Assembly: GCF_000425585.1 (NCBI RefSeq) | Contig: NZ_AUDS01000027.1 | Span: forward strand, 1-64,000 | Direction: 5' to 3' | DNA from: Terrimonas ferruginea DSM 30193 | Lineage (GTDB): Bacteria > Bacteroidota > Bacteroidia > Chitinophagales > Chitinophagaceae | DNA length: 64,000 nt | Made by a program: the position numbers and the translations under genes | Part shown: positions 16,469-24,372 of the stretch, piece by piece | Layout: the number at the start of each line of letters is the position of its first letter | Numbering within the stretch: position 1 is the first letter of the stretch | The notes under the pieces: generated by a model | Databases searched by the model: none | What the model was told of the DNA's origin: nothing | What the model saw: the letters and a program-made list of their open reading frames with translations, nothing else

Positions 16469-17608
16469 TTACAGGCGTTGCTGCATCCTGATCACCATCT
16501 CGTTCTTCCAACCGGTAAAGTCACCGGCCAGGATATGTGCCCTTGCTTCTTTCACCAGCCAGAGGTAAAACGCCAGGTTATGTACGCTGGCGATGGTATA
16601 GCCCAGTATCTCTTTTGATTTCATCAGGTGACGCAGATAGGCCTTGCTGTAATAGCTGCTGGTATCACAACCGATGGTGTCATCTATCGGGGAAAAGTCG
16701 AACTCCCATTTCTTGTTGTCGATATTGATCACGCCGTTGGCGGTGAACAGCATGGCATTGCGTCCGTTGCGGGTGGGCATTACGCAGTCAAACATGTCCA
16801 CACCCATGCCTATGCATTCCAGGATATTCCAGGGTGTGCCCACGCCCATCAGGTAACGGGGTTTGCTGGCCGGCAGATGCTCGCAGCACCATTCGCATAT
16901 TTCATACATCACTTCGGTAGGCTCTCCGACGCTAAGTCCGCCGATGGCATTGCCGGTGGCTTCTTTGGAAGAGATGTATTCGCAGGATTGCTTGCGCAGG
17001 TCGCGGAAGGTGCCGCCCTGTACAATGGGAAACAGGTTCTGGGTATAACCATATTTATCCTCCGTACCGGTGAACCGCGCAAAACAGCGGTCCAGCCAGC
17101 GGTGGGTCAGTTCCATACTGGTGCGGGCATATTGATAATCGCTGCCGCCGGGCGGGCATTCGTCAAATGCCATCATGATGTCGCCACCGATAGTACGTTC
17201 GATATCCATTACCGCTTCGGGGGTAAAGAGATGTTTGCTGCCATCGATATGCGACTGAAAGGTGACGCCTTCTTCTTTGATCTTGCGGGTGCCTGCCAGG
17301 GAGAAGACCTGGTAACCGCCACTGTCCGTAAGAATCGGTGCGTTCCAGCCATTGAACTTGTGCAAACCGCCAGCCTTCTCCAATACTTCCAACCCGGGAC
17401 GGAGATAAAGATGATAGGTATTACCCAGGATGATCTCGGCTTTTACCTCCTGTTTCAGTTGTTGTTTGGTGACGGCTTTTACGGTACCGGCAGTACCAAC
17501 GGGCATGAAGATGGGCGTCTCGATCTGACCGTGGTCGGTGGTTATTCTACCGGCGCGGGCCCTGGAACCGGTATCGGTGTGGTGTAATTCAAATTGTAAT
17601 GCGGCCAT
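16469..17608 (-). CDS. tgt: tRNA-guanine transglycosylase (queuine tRNA-ribosyltransferase)
   Basis: A 379-residue TGT that exchanges guanine-34 of GUN-anticodon tRNAs for the queuosine precursor. ILTDSGGYQVFSL (substrate pocket), PIVQGGTFRDLR, GGLSVGEP and MFDCVMPTRNGRNA are conserved. The usual zinc site CxCxxC is not: the region reads GCDTSSYYSKAYLRHL (first Cys near residue 314), leaving one of three cysteines, though the later SVHNL histidine remains. The start at 17608 is supported by a TATCTTTG box seven bases upstream; a longer in-frame start at 17665 would span it. Confidence 0.93.
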   Translation of the reverse strand: MAALQFELHHTDTGSRARAGRITTDHGQIETPIFMPVGTAGTVKAVTKQQLKQEVKAEIILGNTYHLYLRPGLEVLEKAGGLHKFNGWNAPILTDSGGYQVFSLAGTRKIKEEGVTFQSHIDGSKHLFTPEAVMDIERTIGGDIMMAFDECPPGGSDYQYARTSMELTHRWLDRCFARFTGTEDKYGYTQNLFPIVQGGTFRDLRKQSCEYISSKEATGNAIGGLSVGEPTEVMYEICEWCCEHLPASKPRYLMGVGTPWNILECIGMGVDMFDCVMPTRNGRNAMLFTANGVINIDNKKWEFDFSPIDDTIGCDTSSYYSKAYLRHLMKSKEILGYTIASVHNLAFYLWLVKEARAHILAGDFTGWKNEMVIRMQQRL

Positions 17609-17614
17609 AGCCGG

Positions 17615-17622
17615 CAAAGATA
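17615..17622 (-). promoter_or_regulatory. -7 box TATCTTTG for tgt
   Basis: TATCTTTG on the minus strand ends seven bases before the start codon. A TTG lies 20 bases further upstream as a possible -33 element. The transcript would be almost leaderless. Confidence 0.6.
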
Positions 17623-17678
17623 CGGCTGTTAACGCTAGTGTCCAATGCAGGAAGCTTACTGTCAATTCATTCCTTCCC

Positions 17679-17686
17679 TATCTTTG
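17679..17686 (+). promoter_or_regulatory. -7 box TATCTTTG for the glycosyltransferase gene
   Basis: TATCTTTG ends seven bases before the ATG at 17693. This favours that start over the one at 17645 and predicts a very short leader. Confidence 0.55.
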
Positions 17687-17692
17687 CCCTTT

Positions 17693-18811
17693 ATGCCACT
17701 ACCTGACTTAGGAGAATGCCTTTTTCTCGCGCTTGCGGCTGTCACCGCTGTACAGCTATTCTATTACCTGTATTTTTTTATACGGTTAACTTTTTACAAA
17801 CCGGCTGAACGGTTGATTTCGCAACAACATCCCGTGTCGGTAGTCGTATGCGCACGCGATGAAGACGAGAACCTCGCACGTCACCTGCCGGGCCTGCTGG
17901 TGCAACATTATACCAGCACCTTTGAAGTGATCGTAGTCAATGACAATTCACTTGACGACTCCAAATACATTCTGCAAGAGTTGAAAAAAACATTCAAGAC
18001 ACTGAATGTAGTGGAACTCACGCAGGAAGCTAAACTGATTGCCGGGAAAAAATATCCGCTGTCTATCGGCATCCGCGAAGCAAAACATGAAGTGTTGTTG
18101 TTGACAGACGCAGATTGCGTACCCGCAACCGAACACTGGATACAGAAAATGCAGGAAGCCTATGCGCCGGGTATCGAACTCGTATTAGGCTATGGCGCTT
18201 ATCATAAAGCACCGGGTTTGCTGAATAAAGTCATCCGTCTTGAAACCTTTCATTCGGCGCTTCAATACCTCTCCTATGCGTTGGCTGGATTGCCGTACAT
18301 GGGCGTAGGCCGTAATCTTTCTTATAAAAAAGACCTGTTTCTGCGCAACAAAGGCTTTGCCTCTATCAACCATCTTCCCGGTGGGGATGATGATCTGTTT
18401 GTAAGTAAAGTGGCCACCAAAACGAATACAGCCATCCAGATCGATGAAGAAGCGCGCACTTTATCAGTGCCGAAGAGGACCTGGAAAGAATGGCGCCGGC
18501 AGAAAAAAAGACATTACAGTACTGCCAAATTCTACAAACCCGTACATAAATTTTTACTGGGACTGTACTCGCTGAGTCATTTCCTTTTTTATCCGCTGGT
18601 AGCGGCCACGGCCATCTTTGGCGATTGGCGGCTGGCGGCCGGATTGTTTGGTCTGCGCCTGATTGTGCAGCTGTGGGTATGGTATAAACCGTTACGTCGT
18701 CTGGGTGAGCGCGATCTTTACGGATGGCTGCCGTTCTTCGACCTGTGGATGTTCATTTATTATATCTGCTTTGCACCGTCGCTGTGGCGGAAAGCGAAAA
18801 AGACCTGGTAA
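17693..18811 (+). CDS. Membrane-bound family 2 glycosyltransferase
   Basis: A 372-residue GT2 enzyme. An N-terminal membrane helix (LFLALAAVTAVQLFYYLYFF) precedes the catalytic domain, which shows VSVVVCARDEDENL, VIVVNDNSLDDS, the metal-binding LLLTDADC and the acceptor-side GGDDDLFV. RQKKRH resembles the QxxRW box. Three hydrophobic helices close the protein. It should transfer a sugar to a lipid or polysaccharide acceptor at the inner membrane. Sugar and acceptor are unknown. It is divergent from tgt with back-to-back promoter boxes. Confidence 0.88.
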   Translation: MPLPDLGECLFLALAAVTAVQLFYYLYFFIRLTFYKPAERLISQQHPVSVVVCARDEDENLARHLPGLLVQHYTSTFEVIVVNDNSLDDSKYILQELKKTFKTLNVVELTQEAKLIAGKKYPLSIGIREAKHEVLLLTDADCVPATEHWIQKMQEAYAPGIELVLGYGAYHKAPGLLNKVIRLETFHSALQYLSYALAGLPYMGVGRNLSYKKDLFLRNKGFASINHLPGGDDDLFVSKVATKTNTAIQIDEEARTLSVPKRTWKEWRRQKKRHYSTAKFYKPVHKFLLGLYSLSHFLFYPLVAATAIFGDWRLAAGLFGLRLIVQLWVWYKPLRRLGERDLYGWLPFFDLWMFIYYICFAPSLWRKAKKTW

Positions 18812-18909
18812 GAAATAGTTGTCAGCCCTGAGGACAGGATGATGGCGCAGACATCCTCCCTTCATTGCCTGATCCTCAAATTTTCAAATTGCCTGTTTAA
18901 CTTCGTCCC

Positions 18910-19545
18910 ATGGAGCTTTTAACGAAATACTTTTCAGACTTTACGCCGAAGCAGGTGGAGCAATTCACGGCGCTCGGCCCGTTGTATAAAGAGTGGAATG
19001 AAAAGATCAATGTCATTTCCCGTAAAAACATTGACAACCTCTATGAACAGCATGTGCTCCATTCGCTGAGTATTGCCGCAGTATTTGAATTTCGCGCGGG
19101 CATGACCATCCTCGACCTGGGAACGGGCGGAGGTTTTCCGGGTGTGCCGTTGGCTATTTTTTTCCCCGAAGTAAAATTCATCCTGGTCGACAGCATTGCC
19201 AAAAAGCTGAAAGTGATCAATGAAGTAGCCGCTGCAACCGGCCTCACCAATATCACCACCCGGCACAGCCGTGTGGAAGACCTGAAAGATATAAAGGTGG
19301 ATATGGTGGTATCAAGAGCCGTGGCACCGCTGAAAGATCTGTGGCAATGGACGCGTCCCCTACTGCGCCGAGGCGCAGCAACCGGTGGCGACGTGCCCGG
19401 TCCGGGATTGATCTGCCTGAAAGGCGGCGACCTGGCCGAAGAAATCCAGGCAAGCCTTACACGTCCGCGTGTGATCAACATCGACGGGCTATTCGAAGAA
19501 GAATTCTTCCATGAAAAATACCTGCTTTACGTACCCCGCAGTTGA
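18910..19545 (+). CDS. rsmG: 16S rRNA (guanine527-N7)-methyltransferase
   Basis: A 211-residue RsmG/GidB. SAM motif LDLGTGGGFPGVPLAI begins at residue 68. The N-terminal helix KEWNEKINVISRKNIDNLY EQH segment and VVSRAVAPLKDL are diagnostic. It adds a methyl to G527 of 16S rRNA at the decoding region. It lies about 100 bp after the glycosyltransferase. The gap holds no gene. Length is normal. Confidence 0.95.
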   Translation: MELLTKYFSDFTPKQVEQFTALGPLYKEWNEKINVISRKNIDNLYEQHVLHSLSIAAVFEFRAGMTILDLGTGGGFPGVPLAIFFPEVKFILVDSIAKKLKVINEVAAATGLTNITTRHSRVEDLKDIKVDMVVSRAVAPLKDLWQWTRPLLRRGAATGGDVPGPGLICLKGGDLAEEIQASLTRPRVINIDGLFEEEFFHEKYLLYVPRS

Positions 19546-19557
19546 TCTTGTAAAAAG

Positions 19558-19572
19558 TACCAGTTTGTGGTA
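19558..19572. promoter_or_regulatory. TACCA-N5-TGGTA palindrome upstream of regulator gene
   Basis: TACCAGTTTGTGGTA followed by TTGC, 67 bp before the regulator start. A sister site with the same TGGTATTGC ending follows the gene at 20287-20302. Paired heptamers beginning TACC resemble the inverted TACYYMT heptamers bound by NarL-family proteins. Confidence 0.5.
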
Positions 19573-19638
19573 TTGCCCGGTAAACGGTGGTAGCTGAAAT
19601 TTGCAGACAGGTTTTTAAAGGCTCAAAAACACTAGTGG

Positions 19639-20280
19639 ATGGAAGCGATCAAGGTATGTATAGTAGATGACAACAGCCAACTGCGCAGCACGTTGCAGGA
19701 AATCATCAGTATGTCTGAGGATTACCGATGTGTAGGCACGATGGCTACGGCCGAACAGGCCATCCGGGAAATTCCCGACATCAATCCCGATGTAGTATTA
19801 ATGGATATCAACCTCGGTACCGTGGAGAGTGGAATCGATTGTGTGCGGGCCCTGAAGCCGCAGATGCCGGCCACCAACTTCATGATGTGTACGGTATATG
19901 AAGAAGACGAGAAAATCTTCGAAGCCCTGCGCGCGGGTGCCAGTGGTTATATCCTCAAAAAAACGACTCCTTCCATTCTGCTGCATGCTATCCGCGAACT
20001 GTACGAAGGCGGCGCACCTATGAGCAGCCAGATCGCGCGCAAGGTGGTAGCAGCTTTCAGCCAGCAGAACGCCCAGCGCGAAAACGATCAGGAGATCAGC
20101 AAACTTACCAACCGCGAAAAAGAGATCCTGGAATGGCTTTCCAAGGGACTGACCTACAAAGAAATAGCTGCCAACCTGTTTCTGAGCCCCGAAACCATCC
20201 GGAAGCACGTTTATCACATCTATGAGAAACTGCACGTCACGAACCGCGTAGAAGCGGTGAACAAGTTCTTCGGCAGGTAA
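19639..20280 (+). CDS. NarL-type response regulator, orphan, flanked by twin palindromes
   Basis: A 213-residue receiver plus LuxR HTH. D9-D10 (VDDN), acceptor Asp in LMDINLGTVESGID (the usual MPxMDG turn is replaced), TVYEED switch and YILKKTT lysine are present. The HTH is LTNREKEILEWLSKG and SPETIRKHVYHIYEKLHV. Its receiver is closer to that of the regulator at 4169-4843 (EEDEKIFEALRAGASGY) than to the 13.7/15.7 kb pair. No kinase gene adjoins. Similar palindromes lie 67 bp before the start and 7 bp after the stop, suggesting autoregulation. Confidence 0.92.
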   Translation: MEAIKVCIVDDNSQLRSTLQEIISMSEDYRCVGTMATAEQAIREIPDINPDVVLMDINLGTVESGIDCVRALKPQMPATNFMMCTVYEEDEKIFEALRAGASGYILKKTTPSILLHAIRELYEGGAPMSSQIARKVVAAFSQQNAQRENDQEISKLTNREKEILEWLSKGLTYKEIAANLFLSPETIRKHVYHIYEKLHVTNRVEAVNKFFGR

Positions 20281-20286
20281 GAAAAA

Positions 20287-20302
20287 TACCACGAAAGTGG
20301 TA
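20287..20302. promoter_or_regulatory. TACCACGAAAGTGGTA palindrome after regulator gene
   Basis: A perfect 16-bp palindrome, readable as two heptamers with a two-base spacer (7-2-7), the geometry of NarL sites. It begins 7 bp after the stop codon. It could be an operator for something downstream or a leftover of a duplicated regulator promoter. Confidence 0.5.
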
Positions 20303-20406
20303 TTGCTCCGCCCCAACGGTCCAATTATCTTCGCTTTGCACATTAACCATAAACCTGACTCAAGACTACCTGGAATTTATTACGGGTTCTAATCAAAAAC
20401 CATAAG

Positions 20407-20428
20407 ACCACCCACGAGGGTGGTTTTT
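20407..20428 (+). terminator. Terminator after regulator gene
   Basis: Stem ACCACCC/GGGTGGT with loop ACGA, followed by TTTTT. It is a standard intrinsic terminator about 125 bp past the stop codon. Confidence 0.85.
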
Positions 20429-20439
20429 AGCGTGTAGGA

Positions 20440-20679
20440 GTGAATGGTGAATCGTCAATCGTCAATCGTGAATAAAACAGCCATCGCTCGTGCCCTTCGG
20501 GAACCGCGGGAGCGCTCAATAAGTGAATGGTGAATCGTGAATGATACAGCCGTGAATGGTCCCTGAGGCCGATACTTCGGCCCTCGAAGGGCCATTCACG
20601 GCTGAACTTATAACTTATTACTCACTACCTGGTGGGCCAGGCCATATTTTCAAATCATCAAATTTTCAAATTAGCTCCC
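20440..20679. repeat. Phrase-repeat block with micro-palindrome
   Basis: Contains GTGAATGGTGAATCGTCAAT-type phrases, AAACAGCC units, the palindrome GGCCGATACTTCGGCC (20567-20582) nested between CCCTGAG and CTCGAAGGG, then TATAACTTATTACTCACTAC and TCAAATTTTCAAATTA. No gene was seen. Confidence 0.7.
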
Positions 20680-22518
20680 TCAGGGTTTACGCAATTCAAT
20701 CTTATTATTTCTCCTGTCCAGATCGGCGAGACGCTGCGACGGATCTATTTCGCCTGCCTGGATGTCCATCAGACGGCGGTTCGTGCTGATCGTGTAGGTT
20801 TCGCTGGTCCATTTCCAGGCAGGATATACCGTCCTCGGAATATCGTTCTCCGCCGGCTTCGCTCCGTACATCAGATCGAGGGGAACATAATGTATTTCTT
20901 TGGTGCCATCATGGAAACTCAGTTGGAAGTCGATGGGCATCGGGATCATACCTTTCCGCCGCAGGCGTATATTGGTCTTGCCTCCCTCTTCCCACAGACT
21001 GTCGATTGCGTAATCGATGCTCTTGGTTGAATTCACCCAATAGTCTTTGTACCAATCGAGTTCGATGCCGGTTGCTTTTTCCGCTACGCGGATAAAATCG
21101 GCTGCATTCGGATGTTTAAAACGCCAGAGATTGTAATAGTTCATCAGCACTTTGTCGCGCTGCTGCGCTCCAAGGATATAACCCAGCTGCTCGATGAACA
21201 CGGCACCCTTGAGGTAAGCCGCAGAACTGTAGGCGCTGTTGGTATTGAAATGATCGGCGTGCGTAGTCAGCGGTTCTTCACGGCCGCTGCGTACCAACGA
21301 AAAATAACCGCGGTATATATCGCCCGAGGTAAAGCCATTGTTGCCTGCCAGCCAGCCTTCTACGCGGCTCTCCGCATATTGCGTAAAGCCTTCGTCCATC
21401 CAGGCATATTGCGATTCATCCGTAGCAAGCATGCCCTGGTACCAACTGTGCAGCCACTCGTGCAGCCACGCACCCGGACCGTACAGTAAAGTCGCCATCG
21501 GATATTCCATGCCGCCGTCGCCGCCATGAATAAAAGAATATTGTTTCCATGGATAAGCACCGAAGTTTTTTTCCATGTAGGGCAATGCTTTCGCGGCCTG
21601 TACCAATATGTCTTCCCACTCCGCAGCAGAGGCGGTTGTTGGTTTATAGAAAAGGTGCAGCGTGAGATCGTCGCGCACTTTTTGTGTTTTATGGATGAAT
21701 TCAGGATCCGCTGCCCATACAAAATCATGCACATTCGGCGCGGTGAATTTCCAGGTCAGTTTGTCTCCCGCGGGACGCGTTACTTTGGCCCCCGGTGTTT
21801 CATATCCGTAACCGATCTGGTTGGCATTCTGCAGGTAACCGGTACCGCCGATGATGTATTTTTTATCCAATGTAATGTTGACGTTGAAGTCTCCCCATAC
21901 ACCATAAAACTCGCGGGCGATATAAGGATTGGGATGCCATCCGTCGTAATCGTATTCGCAGATCTTCGGATACCACTGGCTCATGGAGTAGCGTACTTTG
22001 GTAGACGGATTATCGCGGCCGCTGCGGCGGACCTGCAACGGCACCTGTGCTTCAAATTCCATGTCGAACACTACTTTGCTGCCCGGCATGATCGGCTTAT
22101 TCAGTTTTACTTCCAGGATTGTTTCCAGCACTTCATACGATACCGGCTGGCCATTCATTTTTAACGACAATACTTTCTGGTAACCGATCTCATCGGGTTT
22201 GAGGTTGGCGATGCGGTCTTTCACCCTTCCGTCCCAGTCAGGATTCTGGCCGTTAAGGATCGTGCCCTGGCGGCGGCTGCGCGTATCCATCATGCTGCCG
22301 GGCTGAAAGGCGTTCCAGTACAGATGATAAAAAACGCGGTGCAGGGTATCCGGTGAATTGTTCCAGTATTCCAGTTTCTGGCGGCCGGTCAGGCGATTAG
22401 TATTAACGTTCATGTCCACGTCCATGTCGTACTTCACGCGTTGTTGCCAGCGGTCGGGCTGGGCCTGTAATGCAGACAAGCCGGAGGCGGCGAATAATAA
22501 AAAGATCAGCCTTTTCAT
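20680..22518 (-). CDS. Exported M1-family metallopeptidase
   Basis: A 612-residue zinc aminopeptidase-like protein with a signal peptide (MKRLIFLLFAASGLSALQAQ). The zinc site is HEWLH at 353-357 with the third ligand E376 (HExxH-x18-E). The preceding GGMEYP stands in for the family's GAMEN exopeptidase motif. An N-terminal beta domain and C-terminal helical domain are typical. It should trim peptides in the periplasm or at the surface. It lies 5 bp after rsmI and probably shares its transcript. Confidence 0.93.
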   Translation of the reverse strand: MKRLIFLLFAASGLSALQAQPDRWQQRVKYDMDVDMNVNTNRLTGRQKLEYWNNSPDTLHRVFYHLYWNAFQPGSMMDTRSRRQGTILNGQNPDWDGRVKDRIANLKPDEIGYQKVLSLKMNGQPVSYEVLETILEVKLNKPIMPGSKVVFDMEFEAQVPLQVRRSGRDNPSTKVRYSMSQWYPKICEYDYDGWHPNPYIAREFYGVWGDFNVNITLDKKYIIGGTGYLQNANQIGYGYETPGAKVTRPAGDKLTWKFTAPNVHDFVWAADPEFIHKTQKVRDDLTLHLFYKPTTASAAEWEDILVQAAKALPYMEKNFGAYPWKQYSFIHGGDGGMEYPMATLLYGPGAWLHEWLHSWYQGMLATDESQYAWMDEGFTQYAESRVEGWLAGNNGFTSGDIYRGYFSLVRSGREEPLTTHADHFNTNSAYSSAAYLKGAVFIEQLGYILGAQQRDKVLMNYYNLWRFKHPNAADFIRVAEKATGIELDWYKDYWVNSTKSIDYAIDSLWEEGGKTNIRLRRKGMIPMPIDFQLSFHDGTKEIHYVPLDLMYGAKPAENDIPRTVYPAWKWTSETYTISTNRRLMDIQAGEIDPSQRLADLDRRNNKIELRKP

Positions 22519-22523
22519 GCCAT

Positions 22524-23228
22524 TTAATTTTCGTTATCCAAATATTCTGTCTTGCGGCCGGGCTTTTCTGCGCCGGCTATAATGAGTACGATTTCCCCCT
22601 TCACTCCTTTTTCGGTAAAATACGTTTCCAGTTCTGCCAGCGTTCCGCGTTTGTTTTCTTCAAATAGTTTGGTCAGTTCGCGGCTTACGCTTGCGTGGCG
22701 GTCGTCACCGAAAAATTCGCGCAGATCGCCGAGTGTGCGCACGAGCCGCATGGGCGATTCGTAAAGGATGATCGTGCGTTCTTCCTGGGCCAATTGTTTC
22801 AGCATGGTCTGCCTTCCTTTTTTTGGCGGCAGAAACCCTTCAAATACAAATCTGTTGGTTGGTATCCCACTGTTGACGAGGGCCGGTACAAAAGCCGTTG
22901 CACCCGGCAGGCATTCCACTTTTATGCCGTGGCGTACACATTCGCGCACCAGCAGGAAAGCCGGATCGGAAATACCGGGTGTGCCGGCATCAGTTACCAC
23001 GGCCATGGTGCGCCCTTCCTGCAGCTGGCTTACGAGATGCTGCACAATCTTATGTTCGTTGTGCTGGTGATAAGGAGTGAGCGATTTCTGAATCTGGTAA
23101 TGATTCAGCAAGTGCGAAGTGGTGCGCGTGTCTTCGGCAAGTATCAGGTCCACCTCCTTCAATACCTCCAGCGCGCGGAGGGTAATATCTTTCAGGTTAC
23201 CGATCGGAGTGGGAACGAGGTAAAGCAT
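22524..23228 (-). CDS. rsmI: 16S rRNA (cytidine1402-2'-O)-methyltransferase
   Basis: A 234-residue tetrapyrrole-methylase-fold enzyme that 2'-O-methylates C1402 of 16S rRNA. LYLVPTPIGNLKDITLRAL at the start, LAEDTRTTSHLL, VVTDAGTPGISDPAFLL, CLPGATAFVPALVNSG and FEGFLPPKKGRQ are family signatures. I start it at 23228; a longer frame from 23267 adds 13 residues that overlap the purS terminator. It is the first gene before the M1 peptidase. Confidence 0.95.
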   Translation of the reverse strand: MLYLVPTPIGNLKDITLRALEVLKEVDLILAEDTRTTSHLLNHYQIQKSLTPYHQHNEHKIVQHLVSQLQEGRTMAVVTDAGTPGISDPAFLLVRECVRHGIKVECLPGATAFVPALVNSGIPTNRFVFEGFLPPKKGRQTMLKQLAQEERTIILYESPMRLVRTLGDLREFFGDDRHASVSRELTKLFEENKRGTLAELETYFTEKGVKGEIVLIIAGAEKPGRKTEYLDNEN

Positions 23229-23230
23229 AT

Positions 23231-23265
23231 AAATAAAACAGCTGGCCGGGTATGCGCCGGCCAGC
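23231..23265 (-). terminator. Terminator after purS
   Basis: Perfect stem GCTGGCCGG/CCGGCCAGC with a seven-base loop. On the minus strand it is followed by TGTTTTATTT. It lies 20 bp past the purS stop and runs up to the rsmI start. Confidence 0.7.
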
Positions 23266-23285
23266 ATGTGCTGCGCAGGCAGCTA

Positions 23286-23531
23286 TTAGTTTACATGAAT
23301 TTCAAAATATTCCATTACGGGATTGGAGAGCAGTTTTTTACTTGCTTCTTCCGCCAGTTCGCGCGCCTGGTCGGCTGTTGCTGCATTCACCTGCAGCGTA
23401 ATGCTTTTGCCGATGCGTACGTCTTCAATGCCATTCAAACCCAGACTATGCAATCCGCCGATCACTGCTTTTCCCTGTGGATCGAGCAACTCTTTGTGCG
23501 GCATTACTTTTATTTCAACCGTAAATGTCAT
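23286..23531 (-). CDS. purS: Phosphoribosylformylglycinamidine synthase subunit PurS
   Basis: An 81-residue PurS, the small bridging subunit of the PurLQS complex in purine synthesis. The sequence MTFTVEIKVMPHKELLDPQG followed by LGLNGIEDVRIGKSI and AEEASKKLLSNPVMEYFEI fits the family closely. Its ATG overlaps the pssA stop by 4 bp. A longer frame from 23600 lies inside pssA and was rejected. purL and purQ are not in the window. Confidence 0.93.
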   Translation of the reverse strand: MTFTVEIKVMPHKELLDPQGKAVIGGLHSLGLNGIEDVRIGKSITLQVNAATADQARELAEEASKKLLSNPVMEYFEIHVN

Positions 23532-24292
23532 GCTGTTTTTGTTTTGAGCACCAAAGATAAGAGTATGTAGGCGATTATCACGACGGGAACCGCCAGCCAT
23601 TGCAGCAATAAAGCTGCTGCTACCGCTATAACCAGCAGCAACAGTTTGGGCACATTATTTTTCAGCGAATAGTCCTTGAATTTGAGGCTCATCAGTGGCA
23701 AGGTACTCACCATCAGGTAACTCACTACCGCGATAATGGCGTAGAGGAACCATTTGTTGCGTAGCAATCCTACGATCGTTTCGTTCTCGCTGTTCCAGTA
23801 GATCAACGGGATGGATGCCACCAGCAGACCCGCAGCCGGCGCGGGCAATCCCTTAAAAGAAAATTGCTGGCTTTTATCCAGGTTGAAACGTGCAAGCCTC
23901 CATGCCGCAGCGGCGGCCACAAAAAATGCCGGTACCAGCCACAGGAAAGAAGCGTCCAGTCCGTCTTCCTGGCGGGCAACGGCATTGCGCAGGAACTGGT
24001 ATAAGATCATACCGGGCGCTACGCCAAAGCTCACCACATCCGACAGGGAATCGAGTTGCGCACCCATTTCAGAATCCGCACGCAGCAACCGCGCAAGAAA
24101 TCCATCGAGAAAATCCACTACCGCTGCCAGACCGATAAACAGGCTGGCCATCCAGATTTCTTCGGGCACTTCGAGTACCTGTACTCCGCTGGCATCAACA
24201 TATACGGAGATACCGTTCTGCAGAACATACACGATGGCTATACACCCGAATACCAGATTCAGCAGGGTGAAAAAATTGGGGACTTGCTTCAT
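23528..24292 (-). CDS. pssA: CDP-diacylglycerol-serine O-phosphatidyltransferase
   Basis: A 254-residue integral membrane enzyme that makes phosphatidylserine from CDP-diacylglycerol and serine. The CDP-alcohol phosphotransferase signature DGxxAR-x8-Gx3D-x3D is present as DGFLARLL then GAQLDSLSD. The opening VPNFFTLLNLVFGCIAI is typical. About six to eight membrane helices follow. Its stop overlaps the purS start. A tandem micro-palindrome separates it from pepP upstream. Confidence 0.92.
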   Translation of the reverse strand: MKQVPNFFTLLNLVFGCIAIVYVLQNGISVYVDASGVQVLEVPEEIWMASLFIGLAAVVDFLDGFLARLLRADSEMGAQLDSLSDVVSFGVAPGMILYQFLRNAVARQEDGLDASFLWLVPAFFVAAAAAWRLARFNLDKSQQFSFKGLPAPAAGLLVASIPLIYWNSENETIVGLLRNKWFLYAIIAVVSYLMVSTLPLMSLKFKDYSLKNNVPKLLLLVIAVAAALLLQWLAVPVVIIAYILLSLVLKTKTA

Positions 24293-24341
24293 GCGGGAAT
24301 AATAAGGCTGTGAAAATAGGAAAATACAGAGACAAACGAAA

Positions 24342-24370
24342 GGCCGACTATTCGGCCCGACTATTCGGCC
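24342..24370. repeat. Tandem 13-bp micro-palindrome
   Basis: The 13-mer CGACTATTCGGCC occurs twice in direct tandem (24345-24357 and 24358-24370), forming overlapping CCGA-CTAT-TCGG hairpins. It starts 3 bp after the pepP stop codon and may act as a transcript-end hairpin. The 13-bp period equals the net insertion size of these palindromes in the RHS region. Confidence 0.8.
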
Positions 24371-24372
24371 TG

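Noticed and set aside
16628-17587. Long plus-strand frame (319 codons) antisense to tgt
   Set aside because: It is the shadow of tgt, with composition typical of an antisense frame and no recognisable motif.
18812-18909. Possible small RNA between the glycosyltransferase and rsmG
   Set aside because: No promoter box, terminator or conserved hairpin was found in the 98-bp gap.
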